From: Gymnorhina tibicen
Lineage: Eukaryota; Chordata; Aves; Passeriformes; Artamidae
NCBI GenBank assembly: GCA_013399875.1
Contig: VXAZ01007626.1
Span: 186,001-250,000, forward strand
DNA: 64,000 nt
Direction of reading: 5' to 3'
Positions within the stretch are counted from its first letter, which is position 1; every line of letters starts with the position of its first letter. This document shows positions 1 to 12,348 of this stretch, piece after piece. Both the position numbers and the translations under genes were made by a program. Under the pieces are notes generated by a model. The model searched no databases. It was not told the DNA's origin and saw nothing but the letters and a program-made list of their open reading frames with translations.

Positions 1-1170
1 ACCAAACACCAAAAAACCCAAAACAACTGCCCCCCCAAAAAAAAAAACCCCAAAGAAGTAATTCACTCAAGAGCAAGCAGTTCTTTACCAGACTCCTTTA
101 AAAAATCTCACTGTAACCCATTCCTTTTTACTCCCCCCATACTCCAGCTGTGGTTTGCACGACTCTTGCTCACTCTACTTTGGTGGCCTTGTGGCAGAAG
201 TTTTAGCAGGTATTTGTCTAAAAGCTGGCCCAATATGCTCAACCACCCTATGATGGTGGAGGGATGCTCTGCCTTCCCCGGTCCAGGGAAGTGTTGTGCT
301 GCCAGGGACACAGCTGTCCAGCCAGCCTGCAACCTTTGGCTGCACTTGGCACCAAAGCTCCATTGAATCCTGACTGGGAGGTTGCTTTTTGGCTCTTCAG
401 GGGCTTAAGTTAATTAATGTGTTGAAAGGAAGATAGCTGCCACTGGGTTTGCAGTGGAGGGAAGATGCAGGAGCATCTATTCTAGGTGAATGCTTTTTGG
501 AGCGGTCTCCTTCTGGTGTGGTGTGCCATGGTCACAGAGTGCATGTTAATCTTGTAGGGTGGTGAAAAAAATACCTAACAGGGATGTAAAGATGTAAATG
601 TTTAGATTTTGCTGGTCTGAAATGTACGCTGTTTAAATACTGATGGAAAACCAGAAAGCACAAATTGTTTGCAAGCTAGTACTTGTTCTGTAGTATGTTT
701 ACTCTATTTTTTTCTTCACTGTGTGTAGGAATTACTTTCTTCTTTTAAAGTGAGGACATTCAAGCACGTGCAGGAGTTGGAAAAATGTCTAGCCAGTTTG
801 GGTGGCAGTGTTGCTTTTTTCTGTTTGCCTATTCTCTTTGTGGAGGAGGAGGAGGAGTTGTGCAAAAGCTACAGAAATGCATTTAGTGCTACTGCAAGTC
901 CTGGAGAACAGTTTGATCTTATTGTTAACAAATTCTTGTGACACTAGATGTTTTGAAGTCTGTGGAACAAACTGAAAAGGGAACAAAGAGGTGTGCTTTG
1001 GTAAGCTTAAAATACAAATTTGTCTGTTAGTCATAAATGGGGGAGGAAGATGAGATGAAGATAGGAAAGAATGGCAGAAAACCGTTCATCTGTGGCCATT
1101 GTTTACAAAGTGCACATGTTCCTAGACTGGCTTTTCACATTGTGTATTTGCTTTGTCTTCTTGACTTACA

Positions 1171-1440
1171 AATCATCATATAATGGGTTGGATTGGGAGG
1201 GACCTTAGAGATCACCTAGTTCCAGACCCCCTACCATGAGCAGGAATACCTTCTAGACCACGTTGCTCAAAGCTCCTTCCTGCCTGGCCTTGAACACTTC
1301 CAGGGATGGGACATCGACAACTTTTCTGGGCAAACTTCACCATCCTCGTAGTGAAGATTTTCTAGTCTAAATTTCTCCTTTAGTTTAAAGTCATTACCCC
1401 TTTTCCTATCACTACACGCCCATGTAAAAAGTTGTAAATT
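1171..1440 (-). mobile_element. CR1 LINE fragment, 3' end, antisense
   Basis: Reading + gives the reverse complement of the avian CR1 3' terminus. The tail is near 1171-1195 (aatgggttggattgggaggg), followed by the 'accttagagatcacctagttccag' region. Further on come CR1-like stretches such as cctatcactacacgcccatg near 1408-1427. The similarity fades after about 1440. This is a 5'-truncated, diverged copy of about 270 bp. Confidence 0.85.
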
Positions 1441-3990
1441 TTCTGGAGGTGTTCTTCTCCCTTAGCCCCCTCTTATGGCAAGTGAACTTCTTACATGAAC
1501 ATCTTCAGTTGTGTTGTTCTGAATATGTAACAACAAGAAGTTATGATCAAAGTATCAGGAGGTGTTTTAATTTTATCATGTTGTTTAGGTTCTGATTCTG
1601 AGGTGCAAGTCTTTTGCAGTACGTTTTCAAATTCTTTCCTGTAGGTCATGAGGTAGAACTTTGTGTAATTCCTTCAACACAACTGGTTTTGTGAGACTTG
1701 AGGATCTCCTGAACTTTTGTCATTTTGAACAGTCCTGGAGGATAAACTGAATAATAGAATTAGTCTCTGAAAGAAATACTTTTTTCTGTCCATAGAGCTT
1801 GAAGTTCCCTTCATAACATACCTTTCAATTTCCAGATTGCTATTGTGTCCTTCCATTTTCTTTTAAAGGAAGAATTGCTGTGATTTGGTTATTTTACTGT
1901 TTTATCTTTTTCAGGAGTATTCTGTGGTTAACTGCAGATTGCCAATTCTGTGTTCCAAATCCCTTTGGGGACTTTTTGAAGCCATAGGTTTTATGACAGA
2001 AGTCTTCTGTTATGCTTAAGGGGATATATTTCAAAAGCTTGTGGCAGAATGTGGATTATAAAATAGATGAAACAGGAATGTGTAGAAAACAGTTCTGTGA
2101 AGTTTTAGAAAAAGAAATATCTGGGTTCAGAAAGATAATTCATAGTAATTCTGAAGAGTTTTTTGTTCATTAACACAATTTACAAGACAGCCTTTCTTCT
2201 GAGATCTGGAATGTTTTCTTGCAAAAAGTATGGACTGGGATTTTTTGTTGCCGGTGATGAGACTTTTTCTTCCCAAGTTTGAATGGTACACAGTCCTCTG
2301 TTGTGTTGAGAAGCAGATTGAGTAATGCCCGCAGTGGAAACCACTGGGTAACAGTGGCAGGTCTTGTTCCGCTACTCAGCTATGCCCACGCACAAAGGAA
2401 ACTTCAGTCATCTGTAATTTCAGGCTATTTCTCAAGTTTAGTTCACAATCCAGCACTGAATTTTGTGTGGAATTTCTGTTTTCTTTAAAAGTGGAGTTAG
2501 CTTTCTGTGGCATTAGTACTCATTAATACTCAGCCATGATTAAGGTGTTTTCTCTCCTTCTTTCCCCTTTGGCAACAAATGGCAGTCGCCACTGCCAGCA
2601 GCATCATTCTGAGCTGACAGATTTAAGGGCCATTCAGTCCTTCTGTAGAAGAACAAGTTCTTAAGTGTATCCACAATCCAGTTACCTACCCCCTGCTTTT
2701 GCAAGATTTTGAAAAGTATGCTTTGGCAATTATTTCCATCATGATCTGTGTTCAATTTGGGGAGGAGGAAAGCTACCGGTTCACAAAATGTCAATAGCGA
2801 CAACATCAGAAATAGAATGTGAACATTTAGATTCACAGCCTTGCGTTGGGTCTATACTCTGTTCTGTCTACAATCTGCTGCTTTCCTGCTCTTTGAAAAA
2901 CAGCTTAAATTTCTTTTGCTTTAAAGAAAGAGGATTACTTGTGAGGTATAATGACATCAGTCCTGTTGAAAAGACTGAAATCTTTGATAACTGTAGCTTT
3001 GATGTGCAAAATGTACTCTGTTAATTGGAGGCAAAAATTATAAAAGGATCTCTTTTATTTGTCTGGTTAATATATATAGGAAAAAATTACTTTAGACATG
3101 TATTTGAGATATGAGGAGAGGCTTGTTTTGTAAAGCTGGTGTTTGGTTGGTTGCTTTTAACATAATTTAATTACTCATAAGAGGCATTATCTGCAATTAG
3201 TGATTTTTTTTTTTTGGTAGGCCATCATCATGCTGCATTGACAAATGAAATGTTTCAATATAGATCCGTAGTCTTTTAACTCATAGGTGGAGGACAACAG
3301 TTCAAAGTTATTACCAGAAAAGAGCATGTCTCACACAGGGAACATTATATGGGCACTTCATACTTTTCTGACATTCTCAGCAACATTCTCAAAAGTGAAA
3401 TTTTTATGTATTTATTTATGTTACCCTACAGGAGGTAGAGATTAATATTAACCTGCAATTATACTGGATAGTGTGAGATTTGTGTGAATAATCCCTGTTT
3501 TACTTTAAGATTTTTTGTGCTTTAAAAACCAGTAGAAGTAGCACAGGTAGTTTCTAGACTGTTTATGGATATAGTAAAAAAGTAGAATTTCCCTCTAAAA
3601 GCATGGTTTGGAAATATGTTTTAATCCTTAGAGCTTTGCTTTTTTTCTACATCTCTTCCTGAATCTGTAATGCAGGTGATTAAAATTCTGCTTAAATATC
3701 ACAACTTTACTTGGCAGGAAAATTGACACGATGGTTCTTGTTTAGTGTTTCATGTTACATGTCATACAAAAGTTTCATGACACAGTTTATTGCCTGCTAT
3801 TTAGAATATGAGGTCTTTTTGGTATTTCAGTTTTTGTATGGTGATCAATTTGATAACTGAGGTTTCAGAATATTCTAGTTGTTTCTCTTAGTAAATTTCA
3901 GTGGTGAATGCTTACCTGCTTGGTTTTAAAAATTTGAAGGCATAAATTACTTATTCTATATAAACTAATATATTTATGGGAAATGTTGGT

Positions 3991-4014
3991 AGCTGAGCAC
4001 TGCAGTGCTCAGCT
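3991..4014. repeat. Perfect 24-bp palindrome
   Basis: The half-site agctgagcactg is followed directly by its exact reverse complement cagtgctcagct with no spacer. The flanking bases do not extend the symmetry. It lies in AT-rich non-coding sequence. Confidence 0.95.
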
Positions 4015-7000
4015 TTCACTTTGAGTCATCATTCATGTTCTTCCACTCTTGTGTGTTAGTGTTGTTAGTCTAAGACACTACCAAGGTGAGGAAGGTGAAC
4101 TTCATTCTGCAGTTTTTATTTTGAATGCATGCAAAATTGTTAGTTACCTCTCAAAGGCATTGTTTTGAAAATAAAGTAGTGATAGCCCTTGCATTTTTCA
4201 GTGAGATGGTTTTCTTTTGTGTTGTGGTCTGCTTAAAGCTGAGGCAGGCAATAGAGGAAGCCATAGAGTTCCTGAATGCTTTGATTGACATGGTGCAGGA
4301 AGTGCAGCAGGGCACTATTTACTGCCCTCAGCACTGGCTGAAAGTGTTATTTTATACATGTTTTTTAAAAATAAACATCATAAAGATCTCTGACATGAGC
4401 AATAAAAACTGCAAAAAAAGTGAAATCATTGTAAGTGTGTCTTGTTCTCATCTGTATTTCATAGTATTTTAACAGTGTAGGGAGCAGATCTCTTCAGATG
4501 CTTTCTCTTCCCACTATTTTTTTTCTGCTCTCATTCATTCTGCATGCAGTAGATACCATCTCTGTACGTGTGCTAATCCTGTGTCTCGGGTCTAGCAATA
4601 ATGCTTCATGCTCTTTGAAATGACACATTGGATCCTACAATGCCTTACCTGCGTGGTTTTATTTTATGTACGTAAAAAAATATTTGTGAATGAATTTATT
4701 GGCATGACCTGATTTACACCCTTGAAGTTTGAGGAGTTATTCGTACAATCTTGTTTGGTCCTTTGCAAATGTGACCAGAATATTTACCTCAGAAGCTGGA
4801 ATAAAGGCTGTTAAGAACACAAGTTCTGAACAACACTGAAATTGATGGGTCAGTATTGTTTTTCCACCAATAAGCTCTTCTAGAATTTAGTTACCTTTAG
4901 GTTATCTGATTTCAAGATTAAGTTTTCAGATAACCAGTCTTTGGTGCTGAACATATTGCTGAAAGGCTGGGATAATTCTTCTAACCCCCAGTCCCTCATA
5001 TAAAGGCTCTTATTATGCAAAGACTATGATTATTTTTGTCAAATAATCTCTATTAACCTGTAATGGCAGCCTGTTCTGCTGCTTCAGTCTTAACAGCAAG
5101 AACTGTTGGGATGCCTGAAGCTGTGCATGTTTTAAGACTCCAGGTAAAAATCTTTATGGTAAATGTTTGCAGGTAAAGCAAACCTTTGTCAAAAAGGGAG
5201 GGGAGAGAGGAAGAAGGTTCTCAGAAAAGTTGAAATGGAATCTCTCTAAAGCTTGTCTTGGAATGAATATATATGTAATAATATATATACAGAAAAAACA
5301 TTTGATGTGACTATTCCCCTTTTTAAGGATAATTCATTCACTTAGTGTTTTTACTCTGTCACTGTAAGAAGATGCCCAATAGAAATGTTGTTCCCAATCC
5401 AGCTGCATGAGTGTACGTAGATCCCAGGCAGCAGAACTGGAATAAGAATGGGTGGCTTACTGTGGTGCATGGCTTATCTGCACCAGGTACTGCAGCTGTT
5501 CACACTGTTTGCATTACCTTCAGTATGATATTAGTTTAGTGGGATCTCAGCAACATGTCAGTCAGGATACAGTACAATGCTAAAACTAAAAGGCTTATTT
5601 CCTCTCCCATCCATCTCTTCCAGTCTGTCTTTGACATTCATGTGTGATCTTGTTGAATCCAGAGTTTAAAGTAGCTGGATTTCCCATGTAAACACTTTGC
5701 AATACGGATTTACCAGGGTTGTGTTAAAATGAAAAGCTGAATGAAGTGCAGGGAAGGCTTGCAAAACCGCTTCATAACTTAATAACATTTTAGGTACTAA
5801 TTAAACATCTAACCTCTTGTAGTGGTATGGGGATTTTAAAAAATTCATTCAACTGCATACATTGGATTCTATTCTAAGTGACAATGACTACTGTAGATAG
5901 ATAGGTACCTGATTTCTAGACATAGGAACAAATTTAGTTTGTTTACTTTTTGGCTTTTAAAAGTGAAATAAAAAGCTAGATTCCAATTTTGTGGAGGTTA
6001 GAGGAGGAAAGACTATTCATAATTACTTGTGGTTTGGTTTTTGTTTTTAGAACGAGCGTTTTTTCCTTGTAACTACCTTCGTTGAAATTAAAATGCTTTG
6101 AAGTACATTCTAAATAAACAAATAGAGGTGTCATAGTGTATGTGGTCTACCCTGAAGGCTTATTTGTGGGTGAACTCCAGCATTAAGGGCTATTAAATGA
6201 AGAAGAAGTATCATGATATTTTACTGTGGAAGGATGTCTTTTCTTTGCTCTGTTCTGTACTAGTTCCGGTAAATATTGGGCTGGCAATATGTGTTATACC
6301 TGTTTAAGGTATAACTTCAAAATGTCTGTTTTTTTGCTTATATAGACTAATTTTCTGTGAAGAATCTCTGCCTATGGGGTCTATTTTTCTGGAAAACTTA
6401 AGATGGTAACTAGAATGATTTAAGCCTCATTAGTGCAATTTTTGATAACATCTTAGAATGCTTTGCTAGACCTATTGGTTACCTATATGACAGATACATA
6501 ATTTTGCTGTGCTTGAAAATATCACAGGTGTCAGCCACTGGAAGCAAATATAAGAAAGCCAGATCTTTAATTTTATTAATATTGATTTTAACCTTGGTGT
6601 GAAGAGTCTCTATTATAATGATATTGCTGCCTTTCTTAAAGAGCAGTGGTTTGAAAACTTGCAGCTACTGCTTTGGAAGTTGTGTGTATCTACACACATG
6701 CACCAACTTTCAACATGGATATTAACCTTTATTCTTGTTCTAAGTAAGTCTGTGCTGCAACAAGTATTTTATTCTTTGTATCTCAATTTTGAGGTATTTT
6801 TGTACCATAAGCTGTAAGGCTTAATCATTTAAGGCTTTCATGCTTGTTGTGTATTTATGGTTTAATTGCTTTGGATCAGATTTTTTTTTAGCTTTCATTT
6901 TCCCAAGTGATGTGAAGTTTCATCATGTTGTGATGCTTCTGGCTTCCACACTTACTGTCTGTATAACTTACGATGAATATGTCAGGAAAATTTTGTGAGG

Positions 7001-10000
7001 AAATAACTACAGATAAGGAGAAAATTATGACCTGCACACGTTGCTCAAAATGAAGTTTATCTTTTACTTTGGTTGTTGCTTTAATAATGCCTGGTAATTT
7101 GTATTGTGGTCAGTACCTCTTGGGATTTTCCTGTGAAATAGAAAAACTGAATTTTTTATTAATAGGGAGGTATCTGGTTTCTCACTGGGAATGTAGAAAA
7201 GATGAAACATTTCCTCTGCAGAAGGTGAAAGCAGAAGCTGGTTTTCACAGATAGTGAGTTAAGCCTAATTCTTGTATTTGGAAAATCTGGCTGAATAATT
7301 TAGTCGTTGTTAAGATGCACTGATGATAGATATGGCTTTGAGGTGTGTAAATAATTCTTAACTACCTGGGCTGATGCATGCTAAAGAGAATTTGTATCAA
7401 TTGTCTTAGGGATATACATTGTTACAAAGACACCCTTAATTTGTTCTGCCTCTTTCTATTCCCATTTAATTTATTTTGTATCTTTTAAGTAAAGGAACAG
7501 CTAACCATAAAATGTAACTGTTATTTAAAGGACACACAAGACTTGGGCATATCTTTACTACTACATTTTTACCCTTCCTTGTCAGGGGTGGTCACTCAGA
7601 CAATGAAAGTGGGTTAGAAGCACTGTCCTTTCATAAATTGCATTCTCACAGGTTCTGTAATATATATGATTTTTGAGAGGCCAACGTTTTCAGTCAAGAC
7701 TATAATAAACTGAGAAAACTTAGTGCAGTAGTCTCCTCCTAGAAAAAACATGAGCGCAAACACAGGAGTAAATTATCCCAATTTATCCAGTGAAATGAAG
7801 GTAATTAATGATTTATTTAAAAAAAAATCCCAAACCAAACAAAACTATTCACAGTTATACACAGTATGATTATATGTAGAAGGTCCTTGAGTGTATACTC
7901 AGCAAATCTGCCCTTAATTTAATTCCTTGGTAAAAAAGAAGTTAATGGTAGTTATACTGATAATGGAGTCTTAAGTTTTTCTAACAACAATTTTTGAGCA
8001 AATTGGAAAGAAATCAAATGCTGGTACGGAAAAAGTATTTTTAAAAGTCAGTCTTCAACACAAAAGATGAGGAAAACATGTTATTTTTGTTCTGCTTGAC
8101 TGCAGTGTTACTGTAGGAGAAGGCATGCATAACCAAACTCGTCCAGAAATGTGTTTAATGTACTTGGAAAACATTAACTTCTTTCTGTAGCTGTATTTGT
8201 ATTTGTTTCTCCTATAAGCCTAATGCATGATTTCATTATGGGATAGAATTCCACATGTTTGTTTTATACTTTATAACTGTGAAAATAACTATGTTTTTGT
8301 TTGTTTAATTAAAATATAACTCCCAACTTCCTGAATTTGACATGCTTATTTAGGGAAAGGGGAAAAATATTTAAGTATTGACTTGTTGATCATGTTCAAA
8401 TTGTCTTACAGGTTTTTTAAATTTGGTTTCATTTATGAATCAGCCTCCTTCCTGAGGCTACAAACAGGAACTGAGATCTGCATGTAATGGCTGGTTCTGG
8501 TTGCTCAGGGCTGGAGGGTGATTGCTGGGGCTTCAGAGCCAGCTTCTGGTCTTGCTGGGGACTTCAGTGGCCCTGTCCACCTTCCTCAAAAGCAGTTGCC
8601 CTTGCAGGTTCCTTCATGTGCTTGTACACATTGCACAGGGGTCCGTAAGCCATTCCAGTAATGTGGCCCTATTTAAAATACAGCTTTAAACACATGGATG
8701 AAAAGTCATGGAGTAGATGCCAACAACTCAGCCGCTCACCTCTCTCCTGTTCTCCTTCCCTTGCCCTTTAGGCTAGGGATTCACAAAGTTCTTTCCCTGC
8801 AGACTTGCTGGGCATGCGGCATGCTGAGGTGGCACATGCAGAGTGGTGTGGGCAGGTTCCTGCAGTGTGACACCTGTAACACTGCTCCCTCAGGATCTCA
8901 CTTCTGCACAGTGGTGCTCAAGGCCGTGGAGGTGGGAAATAGAAGGCGTGGCTTTCTCTGCTGGGGACTCCAGCTGGTGGCAGTTTCCTAGGGCTTGATT
9001 AGGCCCCTTGAGCTTGGGTTGACTGATGGTTGTGGTGTCCAAACACTCAGCCATTTGTCCCTGTCTTGGCACAGTTCCTGTGGTCAGCTGGCATTGTAAA
9101 GGACAGCCTCAGCTGGGGCTCTTTGCACGCTGTAAACACAAACCATGAGCTCTGTGTTCCTGGTGATTTTACATAAAATAGTAAAAAGAAAGGAATTGCA
9201 GGTTTTCATTTGTGAACCCACTGCAAACTGGCCACTAGTTCAAAACTAGCAGGTTTGAACTTCTCATGATGAATTTCCAACTTACTGCTTCACTTGGGGC
9301 ATTGGGCATATAACCCAGCATCCAGCAGATCACCTGAAGGTGTTAAACCAGATGTAACTGTGAAAATCTAGCACAAGACTATAAATTTCAAACTAAGCAC
9401 CTCTTTTTAATGAACTGCAGTTTGTATGTGTTACTGTTAGTTCTTGGATAACTTAGGTTGTCCAGGAGACAGGCTGGGCTTCCTACAGAGGGACCATGGT
9501 ATGAAATGGACCTGTAATTACTGCTACTACGCACAGTCACTTAAATCAAAGTCATCAGTTAGTTTATTCAGGTTTATTTTCTTGCAGTTATAAGAATTTT
9601 CTTTTTTGGTTGGTGTTTCTTGTTGTTTTTCTGGGTAGCAATCACATATATATATATGTTATTGATGCTATTGTTCTGGCTGGTGCGTTTAAAGTTTGAA
9701 CAAGTGAGTAGCAAGATCTAGCTAAATTGTAAAAATAATGTGCTTGAAAAAATAATAATGGTCTTCTGGAGAGCGGTCAGGGTTAGGCATCAAAATGTCT
9801 GAAGGGTCTCCAAGTGTAGCTTAACTTGCAGCACGTTGTGCACTAGGGCTTCAGGGGCTGTGAACTATTTTCTTCCTTTCTCTGGGTAGATCAGGAGGCA
9901 GAGTGCTGGAGACTCCTGCGATTGTTGCTCTCTGCTGAAGCCTGACAAAGTTTGAAGATAATTAGGGCGTAGAGAAAGGGAATGGTGGAAGTGTAAGAGA

Positions 10001-12193
10001 GGCTGGGGAATACAAACAACAGGGTCAAATAGCCTTTTTTCCCAGGAGTGGAGAAATCTGTGTGCTGGGAGCGTTAGGCGTTGCAATGCAGACCGAGCCC
10101 TGAAGTCCAGGCTGATGAAGCTTTGAATCTGGCTACCAAAAGCGTTCTCTCTGATCTGGTGGCTGGCCCACAGTGAAGGATAACCTTCCTCTTACCCATC
10201 AGTGGACTAGTGGGCAGAGAGCTATTTCTGTCAGTGAGAAGGGGTTTTTTGCCAGCTGAGGTAGACAGTGGAGAAAAGACTTTGTAGTATGATTCATGTA
10301 GTTACTTGACTTTTTGGTGAAATGTGAGCACAGTGCTGAATAAGTAGTTTAAAACAGCTGCTAGAAAATTAGAGAATGTGAGATTGAAGGCTTCCTCTAC
10401 AATCCTAGTTTGTCATCACCTTTTTGTATACTCTTGATAATTAGATAACTGTATATTTTATTTAACAGCAACCATTCCTGAATTAGCCCATTTTCTGGAT
10501 ATAACAGAAATAAAAATTAACATACTGTGATTAACTGCAGACTTTATATCAAGAAAAATTGCAAAGTAATAGGACTGTTTAGTGGTTTATATGGAAATAT
10601 TGTTCTTAATTCTCCTAAAGATTACCTCTTCCTTTTTATCTCCCCCTTTAGAAACAAAAGAAAAGAGCCAGAGAAAACAAACAGCTAAAACCCCCAAACC
10701 ACACCTTTTCCTAGGAAAAAAAATGCATGCTGGCTAAAAAAATGGGTTTTGACAGCTTACAGTTTTGATTTTAGAAAATATACAATGGTGAACTATCAAT
10801 TGGCGGACAAAAAAACCCTATGAGAGTATTGTTAGAAGTGTTGAATGCTTATGTGTGTCTGACTTCTGAGCTGTCTGTGAGAAGGCAATTGTTTTAGCTG
10901 CTTCTGAGTATAGATTACACATAGTTGAGCGAAGATGGATCACTGCGCTGCTTTGTTGTCTTTGCAACCCCAAAAGCCCCACTTTATATAATTTTACATG
11001 TCATGGCTCTTCATGCTTTTCATGTTACCCTTTTGAAGAGATGTGTAGTAGATGCAGTGCTTCAGTATTTTAAGTGTTTTTTTTTTTTTTCTAAATTGTT
11101 CCATTTCTGTAGCTGAGTAAAAGAAAAGCCAGTCCATGTTTTAAGGCAGATACACAAAAGAGGGGAGATGGCAAATTAGTACTCATATAGGTCCCGTCTG
11201 GCTTGGCCAGCAGTCTATGTAGCACTCATATTATGCAAGTCCCTTTGTAGCTGTCCCCTTATAAGTGAGGTATGGTTTGGTAATTGGTATGGTAATTAAC
11301 CTGGAAAACTATCCTCTGCTTCGCTTGCCAACTGGCTTTAAATGCTGTGATGTTAATTGGTAAACTGATCCAGTGAAGAGAGGCTTGAAATGTTTACAGG
11401 CTTGTCTGAATTTAATTCACCTCTTATTTCAATGAATGGCTTTTTCTGTTTGATGGGATGTTCTTTTGTTTGTTTTAATTTGTAAATACTGGTTTTCAGA
11501 GTTTTGGTTTTCATGAACATTTTTTTTAAAAAAGAAAAAAGCCCAAACAACAAAATAACTTTTTTTCTTATGGCATGTTCTTCTTTGATATAAATTTCTG
11601 GCTTCATGAATTTATGTATGCTAGACTGTAAAATTTTGACATGTTTTAAGGTTCATTCTGCTTGGCTTACATACGGTGTTTGTGTATATATTCCTGAAAC
11701 AAAGTGTTACTTGATAGAACCTGATTTGCATTAACTCAAGTCTGTTCTGTCAGTTGAGAGTAAACAGAATTATTGTAGTGAAACTTGTATTGTAAATGCA
11801 GAAATATGTAGGAAATGTAAAAGAGGGCAAGGGGTTTCCTAGTTACAAATCATAAAAACTTGTCTTGACGTTGCCTTCCTACTTTATAGTAGGTGTTTGG
11901 GGTTTTTTACCGATTTAAACTAAGGCAGTGGCTCATGCCTAACCTGGGTATACACTGCAGGGATTACTTGTGATTCTCTTGACAATGTTCATGCTTAGAA
12001 CATGGGAGCCCCCTCTATATGTATGCATTTATGTTCTGGTTTACAACAAGCTAATTTTACAGCTTATTCTTTTCTATAAGAAGCATTTGTTAACTTGGGG
12101 TGCAATGAGGTCTTCAGGATGTTGTGGGTTACTCTGAAAAGCAAACATAGATAATTATAAGAGCTGTCATTAAACATAATTTTTGTTTTATAG

Positions 12194-12348
12194 GTTATTC
12201 AGCAATAGTTATGAACTCCCGTTTACGAGCCTTAGGTGGGAGGATAAATAACATACGAGCGTCAGAACTACCAAAAGAGAAAACCCGATCAGAAATAATC
12301 TGTAACGTCCACTTTTTGGATGGCTCAGTACAAAGCTTCAAAATCAAC
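12194..12348 (+). CDS. PTPN3: PTPN3 first coding exon (residues 1-46, with 17 nt of 5' UTR)
   Basis: The acceptor tag ends at 12193 and the donor gtaagt starts at 12349. Seventeen untranslated bases precede the ATG at 12211. The 46 codons begin [20 protein letters not shown] and end in FKIN, and the exon closes in phase 0. This covers the short N-terminal tail and the first strands of FERM lobe F1 ([16 protein letters not shown], ubiquitin-like). The ATG is chosen because it matches the known PTPN3 N-terminus (human starts [10 protein letters not shown]). Reading past the donor stays open to 12459, but that tail is intron. Confidence 0.96.

Larger units (their letters stand above)
1..12193. 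other. Sequence upstream of the first PTPN3 coding exon (probably intron 1)
   Basis: No exon, promoter or CpG island is evident in this AT-rich stretch. In mammals PTPN3 has a non-coding first exon, so this is probably intron 1, with the promoter outside the window. It starts with about 60 bp of A/C-rich low-complexity sequence. It contains a CR1 fragment near 1171 and a perfect palindrome at 3991-4014. Two less AT-rich patches, about 8440-9130 and 9780-10140, I could not identify. Short open frames here match nothing I recognise. Confidence 0.6.

Noticed and set aside
750..941. Possible upstream exon after a pyrimidine tract and tgtgtag
   Set aside because: The 63-codon frame matches nothing I know in PTPN3 and has no convincing donor. 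The acceptor-like tract is common in AT-rich introns.
4125..4472. 115-codon frame upstream of the gene
   Set aside because: The composition is low-information and hydrophobic/lysine-rich at the ends, no family motif is visible, and there is no splice context.
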